DNA of 64,000 bases from Leptidea sinapis (Eukaryota; Arthropoda; Insecta; Lepidoptera; Pieridae), in contig NC_066272.1 in the NCBI RefSeq assembly GCF_905404315.1, forward strand, positions 992,001-1,056,000. Direction: 5' to 3'. Positions within the stretch are counted from its first letter, which is position 1, and every line of letters begins with the position of its first letter. This document shows positions 12,151-22,225 of this stretch, piece after piece. The position numbers and the translations under genes were made by a program. Below the pieces are notes generated by a model, which was not told the DNA's origin, ran no database searches, and saw only the letters and a list, made by a program, of their open reading frames with translations.

Positions 12151-12485
12151 TTATTATTATGGATGAAATATATATTTATAGTAAAAAAAAGTTGATAAAA
12201 AATATTTATAATAAAAATACATGACGAAATATTTTTAAAACCCAAAAAATATTTTCTATAAATTTTTGAAGCTAAAAAGTTTCTCGTTCTGTCCTACTAC
12301 TAACAGCTTTTTATATTGTTTGATTCAAATTCATGTTCAAATTTTGTTCGACTGTCTGTCAGGATTTTCTCTAACTCGAGAATGAGCGATATTAATGGTA
12401 ATTAGCTTAAAGTTCTACGACATATGTGGTTAAGAAGATTAGATAATTAACAGTCGTAGATATTTTCATATTAATACCTTGGACA
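12151..12485. other. no gene recognised
   Basis: AT-rich spacer. A 66-codon plus-strand frame ending near 12195 is antisense to LINE-D and carries no signal. Confidence 0.4.
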
Positions 12486-14572
12486 ACCTGTGGTGTAACC
12501 GAGTGGTTAGCGATCCTACCTACTAAGCTAGAGGTCCAGGTCTTTGTCGACGCCCCTCTCGGAACGTCCGACCATTGCCTGGTCAGGAGTGTAGTGCCTA
12601 TCCGACGCCAACGTCGCAGACCACCAGCGACCCGCCGCGTTTGGCACTACAAGTCAGCAGATTGAGATAGGATGTGTTCGTTTTTTGCATCCTACCCTTG
12701 GGGCAAGGTTTGTTTCCCTTCGGATTATCCTAGTGCCTGCGCCATTGCAGTAGCCGATGCGATACTGCAGGGCATGGATGGCATGTGGCAGATCACAGCC
12801 CTGGTTCGATGCGTCAGTTAAAGCAGCATCTGACTGCAAAAAACAGGCGTATCGAACTTGGGTTGCGGCGCTGGGCACAAAGGATCCGAACTGCAAAGTT
12901 CTTAAGAGGAAATATAACCGTGCCTCCAGATTTTTTAAGCGGCAAATCGCCCGTGCGAAGTCTAAGCACGTCGTCAAAATCAGCGAGCAGCTTTCCAGTT
13001 ACCCGACCGGAACACGCAAGTTCTGGTCGTTGTCGAAAGCTGCTCTTGGTAACTTCAACCAGCCGTCGATGCCGCCGTTGCACATGAGGAATGACACCCT
13101 GGCCCATACGGCAAAAGAGAAAGCCGAGCTCCTGTGCGCTCTTTTCGCCTCCAACTCAACTCTTGACGACAACGGAAAAACACCGCCGACCATCCCGCGG
13201 TGTCAGAGCTCTATGCCTGAAGTATAGTTCAGACAGAAAACTGTTAGGCGAGCTCTGTTTTCGTTGGACGTCAGGAAGTCGAGCGGGCCGGATGGCATTT
13301 CTCCAATCGTGCTTAGAACGTGTGCCCCTGAGTTGACGCCGGTGCTAACGCGTTTATTTCGGCACTCTTATTCCAAAGGCGTAGTCCCTGACTCATGGAA
13401 GTCAGCCCTTGTCCATCCGATCCAAAAAAAAAGAGACAGTTCGGATCCGGAACTACAGGCCTATTGCTATCACCTCCCTGCTCTCCAAAATCATGGAGAG
13501 CATAATTAGCCGCCAGCTTTTAGTATACCTAGAGGGTCACCATTTGATAAAAGACCGACAGTACGGCTTTCGCCATGGACGGTCGGCAGATGATCTTCTG
13601 GTATACCTAACACATAGATGGGCGGCGGCTATTGAAAGCAAGGGGGAAGGCCTGGCAGTTAGCCTGGATATAGCAAAGGCCTTTGATCGTGTATGGCACA
13701 AGGCACTCCTCTCAAAACTTCCATCATTTGGGCTTCCCGAGAGCTTGTGCAAGTGGACCTCCAGCTTCCTCACTGGGCGTAGCATACAGGTCGTTGTCGA
13801 CGGATATTGCTGGAACCCGAAGCCCGTGAATATACACGGGCCATGCAGGTCTCTCTCGGGAAATCGTCGACCAGTGCCGGGAGAAACTTGTGTCTTCTAT
13901 CAAGTCCTCTCTCGAGAAGGTCGCGGAATCGGGTAAATTGAACCTTGTCCAATTTAACCCCCAGAAGACTCAAGTTTGCGCGTTTACCACTAAAAAAACC
14001 CCATTTGTCTTATCACCGCTCTTCGAAAACACTTCTCTTAAAGCCGCGCCTAGTATATCATCCCCACCATCTGGATGTGTGGCGGTCTTCCACAGTGCGG
14101 TTTTCAAGAAGCTTTCTCCCTACAAAGCTGTGGAATGAGCTTCCTTGTGCGGTGTTTCCGGGACGATACGACATGGGTACCTTCAAAAAAAGCGCGTACA
14201 CCTTCCTTAAAGGCCGGCAACGCTCTTGTGATTCCTCTGGTGTTGCAGGAGAGTGTGGGCGGCGTTGATCACTTAACACCAGGTGACCCGTACGCTCGTT
14301 TGTCCTCCTATTCCATAAAAAAAAAGGACCGGGTTCGAATCCCGGTAGGTGCAAGCATTTATATGATGAATATGGATGTTTGTTTCCGATTCATGGATAT
14401 TTAAATGTATTTATGTATATTTATATGAATGTTTATATGAATATATGTATGTTTAAGTAAGTATATTGTATTAAATATATCATTGTCTTGTAACCCATAA
14501 CACAGGCTATATATGCTTAACTTGGGGCAAGATAATTTGTGTAAAAAGTGTGTGTCAATATGTGTCAATAAA
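12486..14572 (+). mobile_element. SINE-1, split by a LINE-A insertion
   Basis: The tRNA-related head (GTAACCGAGTGGTTAGCG, box A-like) lies at about 12493-12540. The box B (GGTTCGAATCC, a perfect consensus match) and the whole SINE body resume at 14330 and run to about 14572. Between them sits LINE-A (12541-14329). When the two halves are read as continuous, they give an ordinary tRNA-derived head followed by GGTAGGTGCAAGCATTTATA, the GTTTCCGATTCATGGATAT segment and GGGGCAAGATAATTTGTGT. AGGTCC on the left and AGGACC on the right may be a decayed short duplication. Confidence 0.8.
12541..14329 (+). mobile_element. LINE-A, longest copy, internally deleted
   Basis: This copy begins inside the endonuclease domain (VDAPLGTSDHCLVRSVVP with the conserved SDH). 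It then has the linker (FFASYPWGKVCFPSD; PWFDASVKAASDCKKQAYRT) and RT fingers (RKSSGPDGISPIVLRTCAPE; NYRPIAITSLLSKIMES). RT motif A follows (SLDIAKAFDRVWHKALLSKL). It then jumps near 13815-13838 from VVVDGYCWNPKPVN to a point past the catalytic YADD, continuing as SSLEKVAESGKLNLVQFNPQ. A second junction near 14045 joins this to the extreme C-terminus (VWRSSTVRFSRSFLP; GRYDMGTFKKSAYTFLKGRQ) and a short A-tail at 14320-14329. There is an in-frame stop at 13225 and a frameshift near 13440. Both deletions, the first of which removes the catalytic motif, make it dead. Jockey-superfamily placement is inferred. Confidence 0.88.
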
Positions 14573-14574
14573 AT

Positions 14575-15215
14575 ACCATCTTTGTACTGCAGTTGAGGGC
14601 TGTTCGCGCTATTTATAACTCAGGTTCGAGAGAACTAACTAACGCAGAGAAACATATGTGTTTTCTACCGCATCTATCACGGGGAGTGTTCCGAAGAGCT
14701 GTTCAACCTGATTCCTGCCGCCGAATTCCACCTTCGCACGACACGCCACAAGTTAGGATTTCATCCCCACCATCTGGATGTGTGGCGGTCCTCCACAGTG
14801 CGGTTTTCAAGGAGCTTTCTTCCTCGTACCACGAAGCTGTGGAATGAGCTTCCGTGTGCGGTGTTTCCGGGACGATACGACATGGGTACCTTCAAGAAAA
14901 GCGCGTACACCTTCCTTAAAGGCCGGCAACGCTCTTGTGATTCCTCTGGTGTTGCAGGAGAGTGTGGGCGGCGGTGATCACTTAACACCAGGTGACCCGT
15001 ACGCTCGTTTCTCCTCCTATTCCATAAAAAAAAAAAAAATATTGACAGTTACCTCTCTATTTATATTCTTAATAATTTATATACACTGACATATAAGCGA
15101 ATATTCTAGAAACTATCATAATCATTATGTTAACTCATGGAACAAACATAAACTTCTTATGCCTACTATACAATTAATTTGATTTGGTAAGTCTTTTGTT
15201 GGGTGGTACAAAACA
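14575..15215 (+). mobile_element. LINE-B fragment, split by a LINE-A insertion
   Basis: LQLRAVRAIYNSGSRELT at 14585-14640 and a second LINE-B block at 15036-15215 (antisense-free, SEYSRNYHNHYVN then HKLLMPTIQL) are adjacent in the family consensus, as seen in the 11.0-11.3 kb copy. They are separated here by the LINE-A copy at 14655-15034. The left end abuts the SINE-1 tail. Confidence 0.72.
14655..15034 (+). mobile_element. LINE-A, 5'-truncated 3' end
   Basis: The frames read VFYRIYHGECSEELFNLIPA-like sequence, then VWRSSTVRFSRSFLPRTTKL and GRYDMGTFKKSAYTFLKGRQ, then the family 3' UTR (TCACTTAACACCAGGTGACC) and a 13-base A-run at 15027-15039. It is nearly identical to the end of the copy finishing at 14329, 700 bp upstream, which suggests similar age or a common source. 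Confidence 0.85.
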
Positions 15216-15270
15216 TGTTGCTTAATTCAAAATAATAATTAAAGAACTCATTGAAAGTTAGGGCAAACGC

Positions 15271-15323
15271 TCAATTGAAATTTTTATCAATTGAAAATTC
15301 AATTGAAAACTCAATTGAAAAAT
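15271..15323 (+). repeat. short tandem repeat, TCAATTGAAA units
   Basis: Four imperfect copies of TCAATTGAAA occur in 53 bp, each containing the palindrome CAATTG. It looks like a small local expansion with no known function. Confidence 0.6.
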
Positions 15324-16103
15324 GTGCCCTATTTTATTCGAAAAAAGGCCTTTTAACTGGGTCTAAAAGAAAATTTTAAATTGGCTTCGAAGAAAATGTG
15401 GGCACTCATTCACTCTTACAAGGAGTATTGTTTTAATCTCTGGCTTGAAAGTCAATAGCTGCTCGAACCAAAACCCATTGCCACTCATTTAAATCAATAT
15501 TTACAACTTGATCATTTTAGAAATTATTTTAAAAACAGCATATTATGTAAATAAAACCTAGAAGAGTTATGGAGTGTAGTAGATGCATCAATCCACATAC
15601 GCTACAAAAATAATGGTGTTATGGGAGCAGATATAGAATAATAATAAACTTACAATAATAATTTAGTTTAATTGAAACATTTAAAGGAGTGTTTTTTATG
15701 AGTTCTATGAGCTTATTACAGAATATTTTAACTTATATAATGATCGCAGTGGTTCACTACCAACAATGTCTTTGAAAGTAATATAAATAATATTAAGAAC
15801 CACTTAACAATATAAACTTAATATACTGGAAGGAAAGGAAAATATTAGTTGACATGACAATCTTGTTACAGCCATTAGTGAAGTAAGAATGGAGCACATA
15901 AAAGCACATAAATAAGCAAAGTTATTCTTGCTCAACCGCGTAGTCAATTTCGTCTTTCCACGCTCCGTTTCTTTGTTATTTTCGTAATAAAAGTAAATTG
16001 AAATTGTCTTTATTGCGAATCACAATAGAAAACTTTTTTTAAATACTTTATTTATAGAGCGTTAGTCAAGTATCTATCGAGTGTTGTACTAGTATTTCGA
16101 CTA
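15324..16103. other. no gene recognised
   Basis: AT-rich sequence without a domain-bearing frame or a match to the other repeats here. Confidence 0.45.
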
Positions 16104-16335
16104 TAAATCAAATCAAATCAATAATACTTTATTCATTAAGGTGAAAAAATCACACTTAGGAATATCAAAAATTGTTACATTTTACCGTCGACCTCCACAG
16201 TGAAAAAGGTTGAGCTTTAATAGGGCTTTTACTGCTGGCAAGAAACTTTTTGATGAGAAGATCAACCACCCACCACAAGTAGTGCCCGTTCACCAGCATG
16301 ACATCAGGACTGACCCGGCCTATGACATCACCAAA
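16104..16335 (-). mobile_element. probable retroelement 3' end with GATTT tail
   Basis: The plus strand opens with ATCAAATCAAATCAA, so on the minus strand the unit ends in a TTGAT/GATTT microsatellite, as retrotransposon tails do. The body is GC-richer than its surroundings and open on the minus strand (GRVSPDVMLVNGHYLWWVVD). I do not recognise the family. A similar tail starts at 27336. Confidence 0.5.
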
Positions 16336-17366
16336 AAAAAAATACATTTAAGTAAGAATATAAGAAGCATTCCACAAGAACTCAATTATTAACAATAAAA
16401 TGTAAAAGATGACCAGTTTCTTTAAATTTTTATATAAATTATTAATATAATTTTGTCGTTAACGTAATTGATAGCTAAATTCCTATAGAGCAATTTATCT
16501 CCAAGCTTTATTATCATTTAAAGAGTTCTTTTCATTCTAATAGGATTTCTCTATAAATTTTCGTTCCAAATAGGCTTTGAACTTGTTAAGAGTTTGTTAT
16601 ATGTTTCGACGAAGCTTATTATAAAATCTAGCAATTGTCGATTAATAAAATATTGAGTTTACTAATCATTAAGTTGTTTGATTTTTGGTATTAGTATTAT
16701 ACCTTTGGTGTGTTTTATTGGCATATTTATATATTGGTTGTAAACAGTAATGATTTCAAAAAGTAGATCTAAATGACTCTATTGGTTCCATACTATGTAA
16801 AGACCTGTTGTCTTTTCGCCCAAAAAAAGAATCAACATTAATAGCAGTACTCCATTCAAAATGCGGATTGAAACGTAATATGAACATATGACATAAACTA
16901 TATAAAACGTTTCCAAACCTAACTTTTATTCAATTATGAAATAAATCAAAGCCAGTATCGTGAATTAATTTAATTATAATTCCCGCTTTTACCTTTTTTA
17001 TCCGTGCAAAAATATACCTTAATACCCATATCATAGGGGGTCGCGAAAAATGTATGTGCTGTCCAGCCCTTGATTAGTAGCCTACATTGAGGGCAGCCAT
17101 GTTGTGATGAAATTAAAAAAAAAGTAGATTCTTGTAACTTGCAGTGCAGTTGCAGTTGACCGGTGAAATTCCTTTTTGACATGGAGCTATATTAAATATT
17201 AATTGAGGTCATGCTTACCACAAAAATGCATTACGATGTTTATTCAAGAAATCGCTGTAGAACAAAATCTCCATAATTATTTGATAGCAATTTTCTACTT
17301 TTTTGTTCGAGATTGCTATGAGAGCGTGTTAGTTTTTGAAGTGTAAATTTCTTTAGTGGCGTTGAG
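16336..17366. other. no gene recognised
   Basis: AT-rich. A 70-codon minus-strand frame at 16970-17182 has no recognisable motif. Confidence 0.4.
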
Positions 17367-17617
17367 CACTTTTCTTGGGATGGGTATAAAATGCTAAACT
17401 CGTATCAGGATACGTGGCATGATCAGATATACGTAAGAAAGTCGTTGAAATTATGGATTTTCTGAGAGATAAACTTGTTAAAGTAAAAAATAAAAGTAAA
17501 GAAGTGTTGAAAGTTCTGAAGTGTTAAATTTTTTAAGTAATAGTCATTTTTGTAAGCAAACGAACATAAATGAATATTGTTATTTACCACATAAATGCTA
17601 GTACTTTTATTTATTTA

Positions 17618-17964
17618 CTAGCTGACCGGGCAAACCTTGTTTTGCCATATAAAGTATAATTCACGCGATAGTTTTATAAGTAATAAAATATTGCCTATAT
17701 TATAGCCAGTACATCATTTTGTTCTATTGTCAATAGTTTTTGCAGCGCACGCAAAAATAGGTTTTCGATTTTACACCTTGTGTTACAAAATAGCAATTTT
17801 ATTACGGATCCCTAATTTTGAAAATAAAAAACATAGCCTATAGCCTTCCTCGATAAATGGACTACCCAACACTGAAAGAATCATTCAAATCGGACCAGTA
17901 GTACCAGAGATTAGCGCGTTCAAACAAACAAACAAACACTGCAGCTTTATAATATTAGTATAGA
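17618..17964 (-). mobile_element. non-autonomous Helitron, complete
   Basis: On the minus strand it starts with TCTATACTAATATTATAAAG and ends with a GTCAGCTAG terminus, i.e. 5'-TC and 3'-CTAG as Helitrons require. It has no inverted repeats and no target duplication. The insertion is between A and T. The interior (GGCTATAGGCTATG; TGCAAAAACTATTGA) is shared with the fragment at 33.7 kb. At 347 bp it carries no Rep/helicase gene and must have been mobilised in trans. Confidence 0.8.
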
Positions 17965-17996
17965 TTTATTTAAGTTTTAAGGTATTTCTTCCTCGT

Positions 17997-18190
17997 TTTT
18001 CATTACTTTGGTATTTTTCCATGTTCATTATGAGTCCTACATTTTCCATTCTTCTTTAAGATCTTCTTACATTGTCTGTAAGTCTTCAGGTGTTTTTGAG
18101 AAAATAACTATGTCATCAGCAAATCATAGATTGTTAAGGTTTTGTCCACTTATTTTAATTCCTAAGTTTTCCCATACTTTAGTACTCTTA
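17997..18190 (-). mobile_element. RTE-like reverse transcriptase relic
   Basis: Too broken to give a long reading frame, but one minus-strand frame reads WENLGIKISGQNLNNL, a stop, then FADDIVIFSKTPEDLQTM. That is the RT catalytic motif C with its usual flanks. It resembles RTE-1 (FADDIVIFNENPKQLESM) but is a different copy, with at least four stops. Only about 60 codons survive. Confidence 0.7.
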
Positions 18191-18590
18191 AACTGATAAA
18201 TAAAGCAAAATTAATTTATGAGTTAATGTTCAAGTTTTCACTTCTGCCGGCACTCCAGGAGTGCAACCCGTAATTTTTTTTAACTTAACTAAACTGGACT
18301 CTACCTCAAATTTAAATATTTTATTCTTAATATTATATAATCTGATTGTATGTTTCAGTGTACTTATTTAAAGTTAATTTAACTAGTTTACAGTTCCAAG
18401 TATCTGATCATCGAGCTGCGGTTAAAAGCTGTGAAATGTGGATCGTAAATTATAGCCTCATTATAAATCTGTCTAATTTCCAGGGTTTAAATAAACTCAA
18501 TTTGATTTTGATTCGTCGGTATATTTTTGCTGTCTGGGTATGGATATATTGTTACCTATTTGAGTACATTCCATTAGGTTTTAAAAATGT

Positions 18591-19030
18591 AGGTAATGTT
18601 TCACAAATGTTGGTAATGTTTCACAAATGTAGGTAATGTTTCACAAATGTGGGTAATGTTTCACAAATGTAGGTAATGTTTCACAAATGTAGGTAATGTT
18701 TCACAAATGTAGGTAATGTTTCACAAATATAGGTAATGTTTCACAAATGTAGGTAATGTGTCACAAATGTCGGTAATGTTTTACAAATGTAGGTAATGTT
18801 TCACAAATGTAGGTAATGTTTCACAAATGTCGGTAATGTTTCACAAATGTAGGTAATGTTTCACAAATGTAGGTAATGTTTCACAAATGTCGGTAATGTT
18901 TCACAAATGTAGGTAATGTTTCACAAATGTAGGTAATGTTTCACAAATGTAGGTAATGTTTCACAAATGTCGGTATTGTTTTACAAATGTAGGTAATGTT
19001 TTACAAATGTAGGTAATGTTTCACAAATAT
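18591..19030 (+). repeat. minisatellite, 22 x 20 bp
   Basis: Twenty-two head-to-tail copies of AGGTAATGTTTCACAAATGT in exact 20-bp register, 440 bp in total. Most units are identical. Variation is concentrated at the first base (A, C, G or T), with a few C-to-T changes at position 12, G-to-A at position 19, and singles elsewhere. The unit is not a multiple of three and reads into stops, so it does not encode a protein repeat. Units with first base C recur every third unit from 18771 to 18891. Confidence 0.97.
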
Positions 19031-19198
19031 AAGTAAATGGGTAGCGTCCGACATGTACGTTTTTTGGGCTTAGTATTTAGTTATTTGCGTATTTGAAACT
19101 CGATTTCATCAAGTGTATTTCTTGTTTTTTCATCCTGAATTCATTCAATTTGCAAGTCTGTAGAGAGAATTACAAACACAAAACTTTTTCAGCGGCTA

Positions 19199-19545
19199 TG
19201 AACACTTTTCTTGGGATTTGTATAAAATGTAAAACTCGCGTCAGGACACGCAGCCTGATCGAGAATTCGTAAGTTGGGGGGGACTTGAGTCTTTTGTGAC
19301 AATTATAAAATATACATAATAATATAATAACAACAATATAATTTGTAAATTGAATTATGTAATATAAATTGTCATTTGTCCACTTAAATGTTTGAATAGT
19401 ACTTTCATATTGATAAATAAGCAATTCGTGCGAAATTATTCCCTAACCATTTTAAACTATTAAAAAATGAACAACGTTAATGGTTAAGTTTTCACTTCTG
19501 CAGGCACTCCCGGAGCGCAACCCGTTATGTTTTTTTTTGTTAAGC
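19199..19545 (+). repeat. repeat H, copy 2
   Basis: About 350 bp beginning CACTTTTCTTGGGATT and ending in TTTTCACTTCTGCAGGCACT, then CCCGGAGCGCAACCCGTTAT. It has the same order and strand as copy 1. The middle contains GCAATTCGTGCGAAATTATT, shared with the minus-strand copy at 51.2 kb. It lies just beyond the minisatellite, so the array sits between two direct copies. Confidence 0.6.
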
Positions 19546-19741
19546 ATTCAATGCCATCTTATAAATTCCAATCCATGGAAAACTGTAGATTCCTAATCTA
19601 TCTTCCGTATGAATAAAACAACTGGTATGTGTATTTAAACGCTATAGAATACATCGATATAAAAAGCAGAGTTAATAAATCCAACTCTTAAAATGTAAAC
19701 AAATTTTCACAAATTAATGGAAACCAATACGTAGTATCGAT

Positions 19742-20236
19742 TCATTCTAACGATACGTTACGTTTTTTCATTTGAGCGTGCCGCGGAAATTGGAGCAATT
19801 TTGGCGGGAATACATTAATATGTATCCAGTGCAAGCTATCGTCCTGTATTGTGAATACTGCATACAAAGCCAGCGCTGTATTAGATTTCAAACTCGAGTG
19901 GAACACATGAGATATGAACCATAAATGTCGCGATACTTGCGACTCTTTTGTTTTAGCGTTTCCCCGAAATTCATATATCTTAAGACAATAACAGGCTATA
20001 TTGTGTATAATTGACATGTTAGTTACGCTAATAAGGCAACATTTAGAACTGCTTTTTGATGAGAAGGGCTCCGTAGTTAGTGGAAGTAAGGTTAAGTTGA
20101 AAGAGTATTTTTTTCTTATAGAACTATTATAGCGAGACAGAACAACAGAAACTCTAGAACTTTTAACAACAAAAGTCAAAACGTGACAATGAAAACTTAA
20201 AAAAACATGAAATTGCAAACCGTCCTGACGCAACAT
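19742..20236 (-). other. 164-codon open frame, unassigned
   Basis: This is the longest open frame here that I cannot trace to a mobile element. It starts MLRQDGLQFHVFLSFHCHV and ends QFPRHAQMKKRNVSLE. Composition is Ser-, His- and hydrophobic-rich, with no domain, signal peptide or clear splice site. The region is somewhat GC-richer than its flanks (GAGCGTGCCGCGG near 19773). It could be chance, a repeat relic or part of an untranslated exon. I would not annotate it as a gene without transcript evidence. Confidence 0.2.
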
Positions 20237-20377
20237 GACGAGCGGGAGGAAGCGAGAGGGAAACGGGCCTTACGTTCCAGTGAGGTCCGGAGATAATGTG
20301 AGCGTGTTGTATGTTATGTCTCAAACGAGGGAAAATACGATGCTGTTTTAATTTTGAATTTAGAAGAATTGGTCGCC

Positions 20378-20445
20378 AATGTACTGTAATGGGCAGGCGT
20401 ATCACTAATCATGACATAAGTCTCATTCGTCTTATCACGTCATAT
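20378..20445 (+). repeat. repeat M, 3' fragment
   Basis: GTACTGTAATGGGCAGGCGT, then ATCA and a CTCATTCGTCTTATCACGTC-like stretch match the end of repeat M (27.9 kb), with several changes. Confidence 0.6.
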
Positions 20446-21496
20446 AACACAAAAGTGCTGAATTCACTCAAGAATTCTCGCGAGTACATGAATTCAAGAA
20501 CAGAATTGGCGTTGACTTGACTTTACTGGACTGTAATTAGAGATGTAACTATATTGTGGCTAAGTCCAAAGAACATAATATAATGGTATGTCAGCGGATA
20601 TCCGCTCTTGGGCTTAGATTAATAGTTATGCATACGAACAAGTTTCAAACTTGCTCTGAAATTCAAATCGATGCTCGCTTTACGAAATTTTAGATAAGTT
20701 AGACATCCATCGCTTTGTACTTGACTTCTCAATAAGTTTACTCAGCGATTGAATGTGATGCTTTGTTGCTAGGGTTAATATTTTGTTGATAAAATAATAG
20801 ACGTATCAAGGAAGGTTTTGAGCTTCAACTCATATTATGAAAATAAAATGTTTGATACTTGTTTGTAATAGAGAAAATTCTAATCTGATTTTGAAAATTA
20901 TTTAGAACCGATAACTTATATTATCAATGTACTTTGCCTTTATATGTCTGAAAAGCGTTTTCTGCCCAATAAATAGATGAACAGGAATGAATGAGTTCAA
21001 TGAAAATGAATATATCAGTAAATTAGTTCAATAGTTATATACACAGCAACTGCCAATCATGTTTCCTATTACAGTGTCTTAGACAATCAGGTACTGTGTT
21101 ATGGAGTCCGTGTACTTTACATATTGACTATTGTTTGATCTAGCCGTATACGCTTGACATCATTGATATTCAAGATGTATCCCGTCGATCTAATATAATC
21201 AGTAATGTTATATAATGTATTATGTTATATTATATATATAAGTTGTAATATTGATTCTGTTTGAAGTAAAATTATAGAAAAGGTTTTAGATTGAGTACAA
21301 TATACAGAGTAGAAATATAAATTTTCTCGGGATTAACTAATGATTGAGTCATGTGGAGAAGATATACTGACAAGATTTAACGGAGATATGCAAAAGAGAA
21401 CATTTAGCCAGCAATAGAATGATTAACTTTGAGAAAAGAGACTAATTTGATGGAATTTATCTTAAAGGATAGAATAACGTTTCGTGAGACTACTAC
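20446..21496. other. no gene recognised
   Basis: AT-rich sequence with no supported feature. Confidence 0.45.
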
Positions 21497-21530
21497 ATTG
21501 TAATGGGCAGGGCAGGGTGTTACTTACTAT
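21497..21530 (+). repeat. repeat M, very short piece
   Basis: CATTGTAATGGGCAGGGCAG matches the core of the repeat M 3' end. It is too short to say more. Confidence 0.45.
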
Positions 21531-21682
21531 TTTATTTATTTTTATCATACTTAAATCAGCTAAAAGTTGTTCATCGCGACACTTTCTCAAAACAAAAATA
21601 AACATTGATGTCTACGAAGTTTCAGCTACTTGAAACTCAAGAATGACACAAGAATAATTGTATTCTACTTCTAATTTTACTT

Positions 21683-21815
21683 TTCTTTTTAGTTTGTTGC
21701 GCCCGTTCTTCTCACGTCTGAGGCATTATTTTTGGTATTGGTGGTAGTTTTTGACTTTCAATAAGTGATGTCATATCCTATTTTGAATGAATATATTTGA
21801 ATTTAAATTTGAACT
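21683..21815 (+). mobile_element. LINE-B 3' UTR and tail
   Basis: TTTGTTGCGCCCGTTCTTCT, then GTCTGAGGCATT, then TTTCAATAAGTGATGTCATA, then a TTTGAATTT tail. This is the LINE-B 3' end seen at 10.6 and 62.3 kb. No coding part remains. Confidence 0.8.
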
Positions 21816-22225
21816 ACAATGACTTACATTTTACAAGTTCCCATGGTTGCTTCTCTTGAGTGATATATTTACTTTTTTCTCATCCTATGTGGTGTGTGAA
21901 ATTAATTTACACATTTTTATCATTTGTGGATGTACAGTTATGTATATCAAGTCTAGTATCATCCTCCGTGACGAGTTTTAATTTGAACTTGAATTTAAAC
22001 TTCACACGCTACAGTCTCCCACTATGTATCCTTGAAAATGTACATAAATTACTGTATGAGCAACTGTTGTGATTTATATTTTAAATGCGAATAATTGCAT
22101 TCCCACATGACCACTATATGCATTATAGGCATAGTCATTTCACAAGTGAAAGGTAATGTAGGCAGTTTGAAGGCCACCGTATCTGGTATCATCATGTACA
22201 AAAAAGCCTTCTACTGGTAAGTAAT
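21816..22225. other. no gene recognised
   Basis: AT-rich. A 70-codon plus-strand frame at 21860-22072 looks like chance. Confidence 0.4.

Larger units (their letters stand above)
17367..18280 (+). repeat. repeat H, copy 1, interrupted
   Basis: The left part (17367-17450, CACTTTTCTTGGGAT ... TATAAAATG) and the right part (18190-18280, GTTCAAGTTTTCACTTCTGC, then the hairpin GCACTCCAGGAGTGC and CAACCCGTAAT) match the two ends of the 19199-19545 copy in order and orientation. A Helitron and an RT relic lie between the parts. The family is unnamed. The short terminal hairpin recalls Helitron 3' ends, but there is no CTRR terminus. Confidence 0.55.

Noticed and set aside
12654..13193. Minus-strand frames of 60-107 codons
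   Set aside because: Antisense shadows of the LINE-A endonuclease-RT region, which reads clearly on plus.
18591..19030. CRISPR array
   Set aside because: Units are contiguous 20-mers with no unique spacers, and the rest of the window is eukaryotic. It is a minisatellite.
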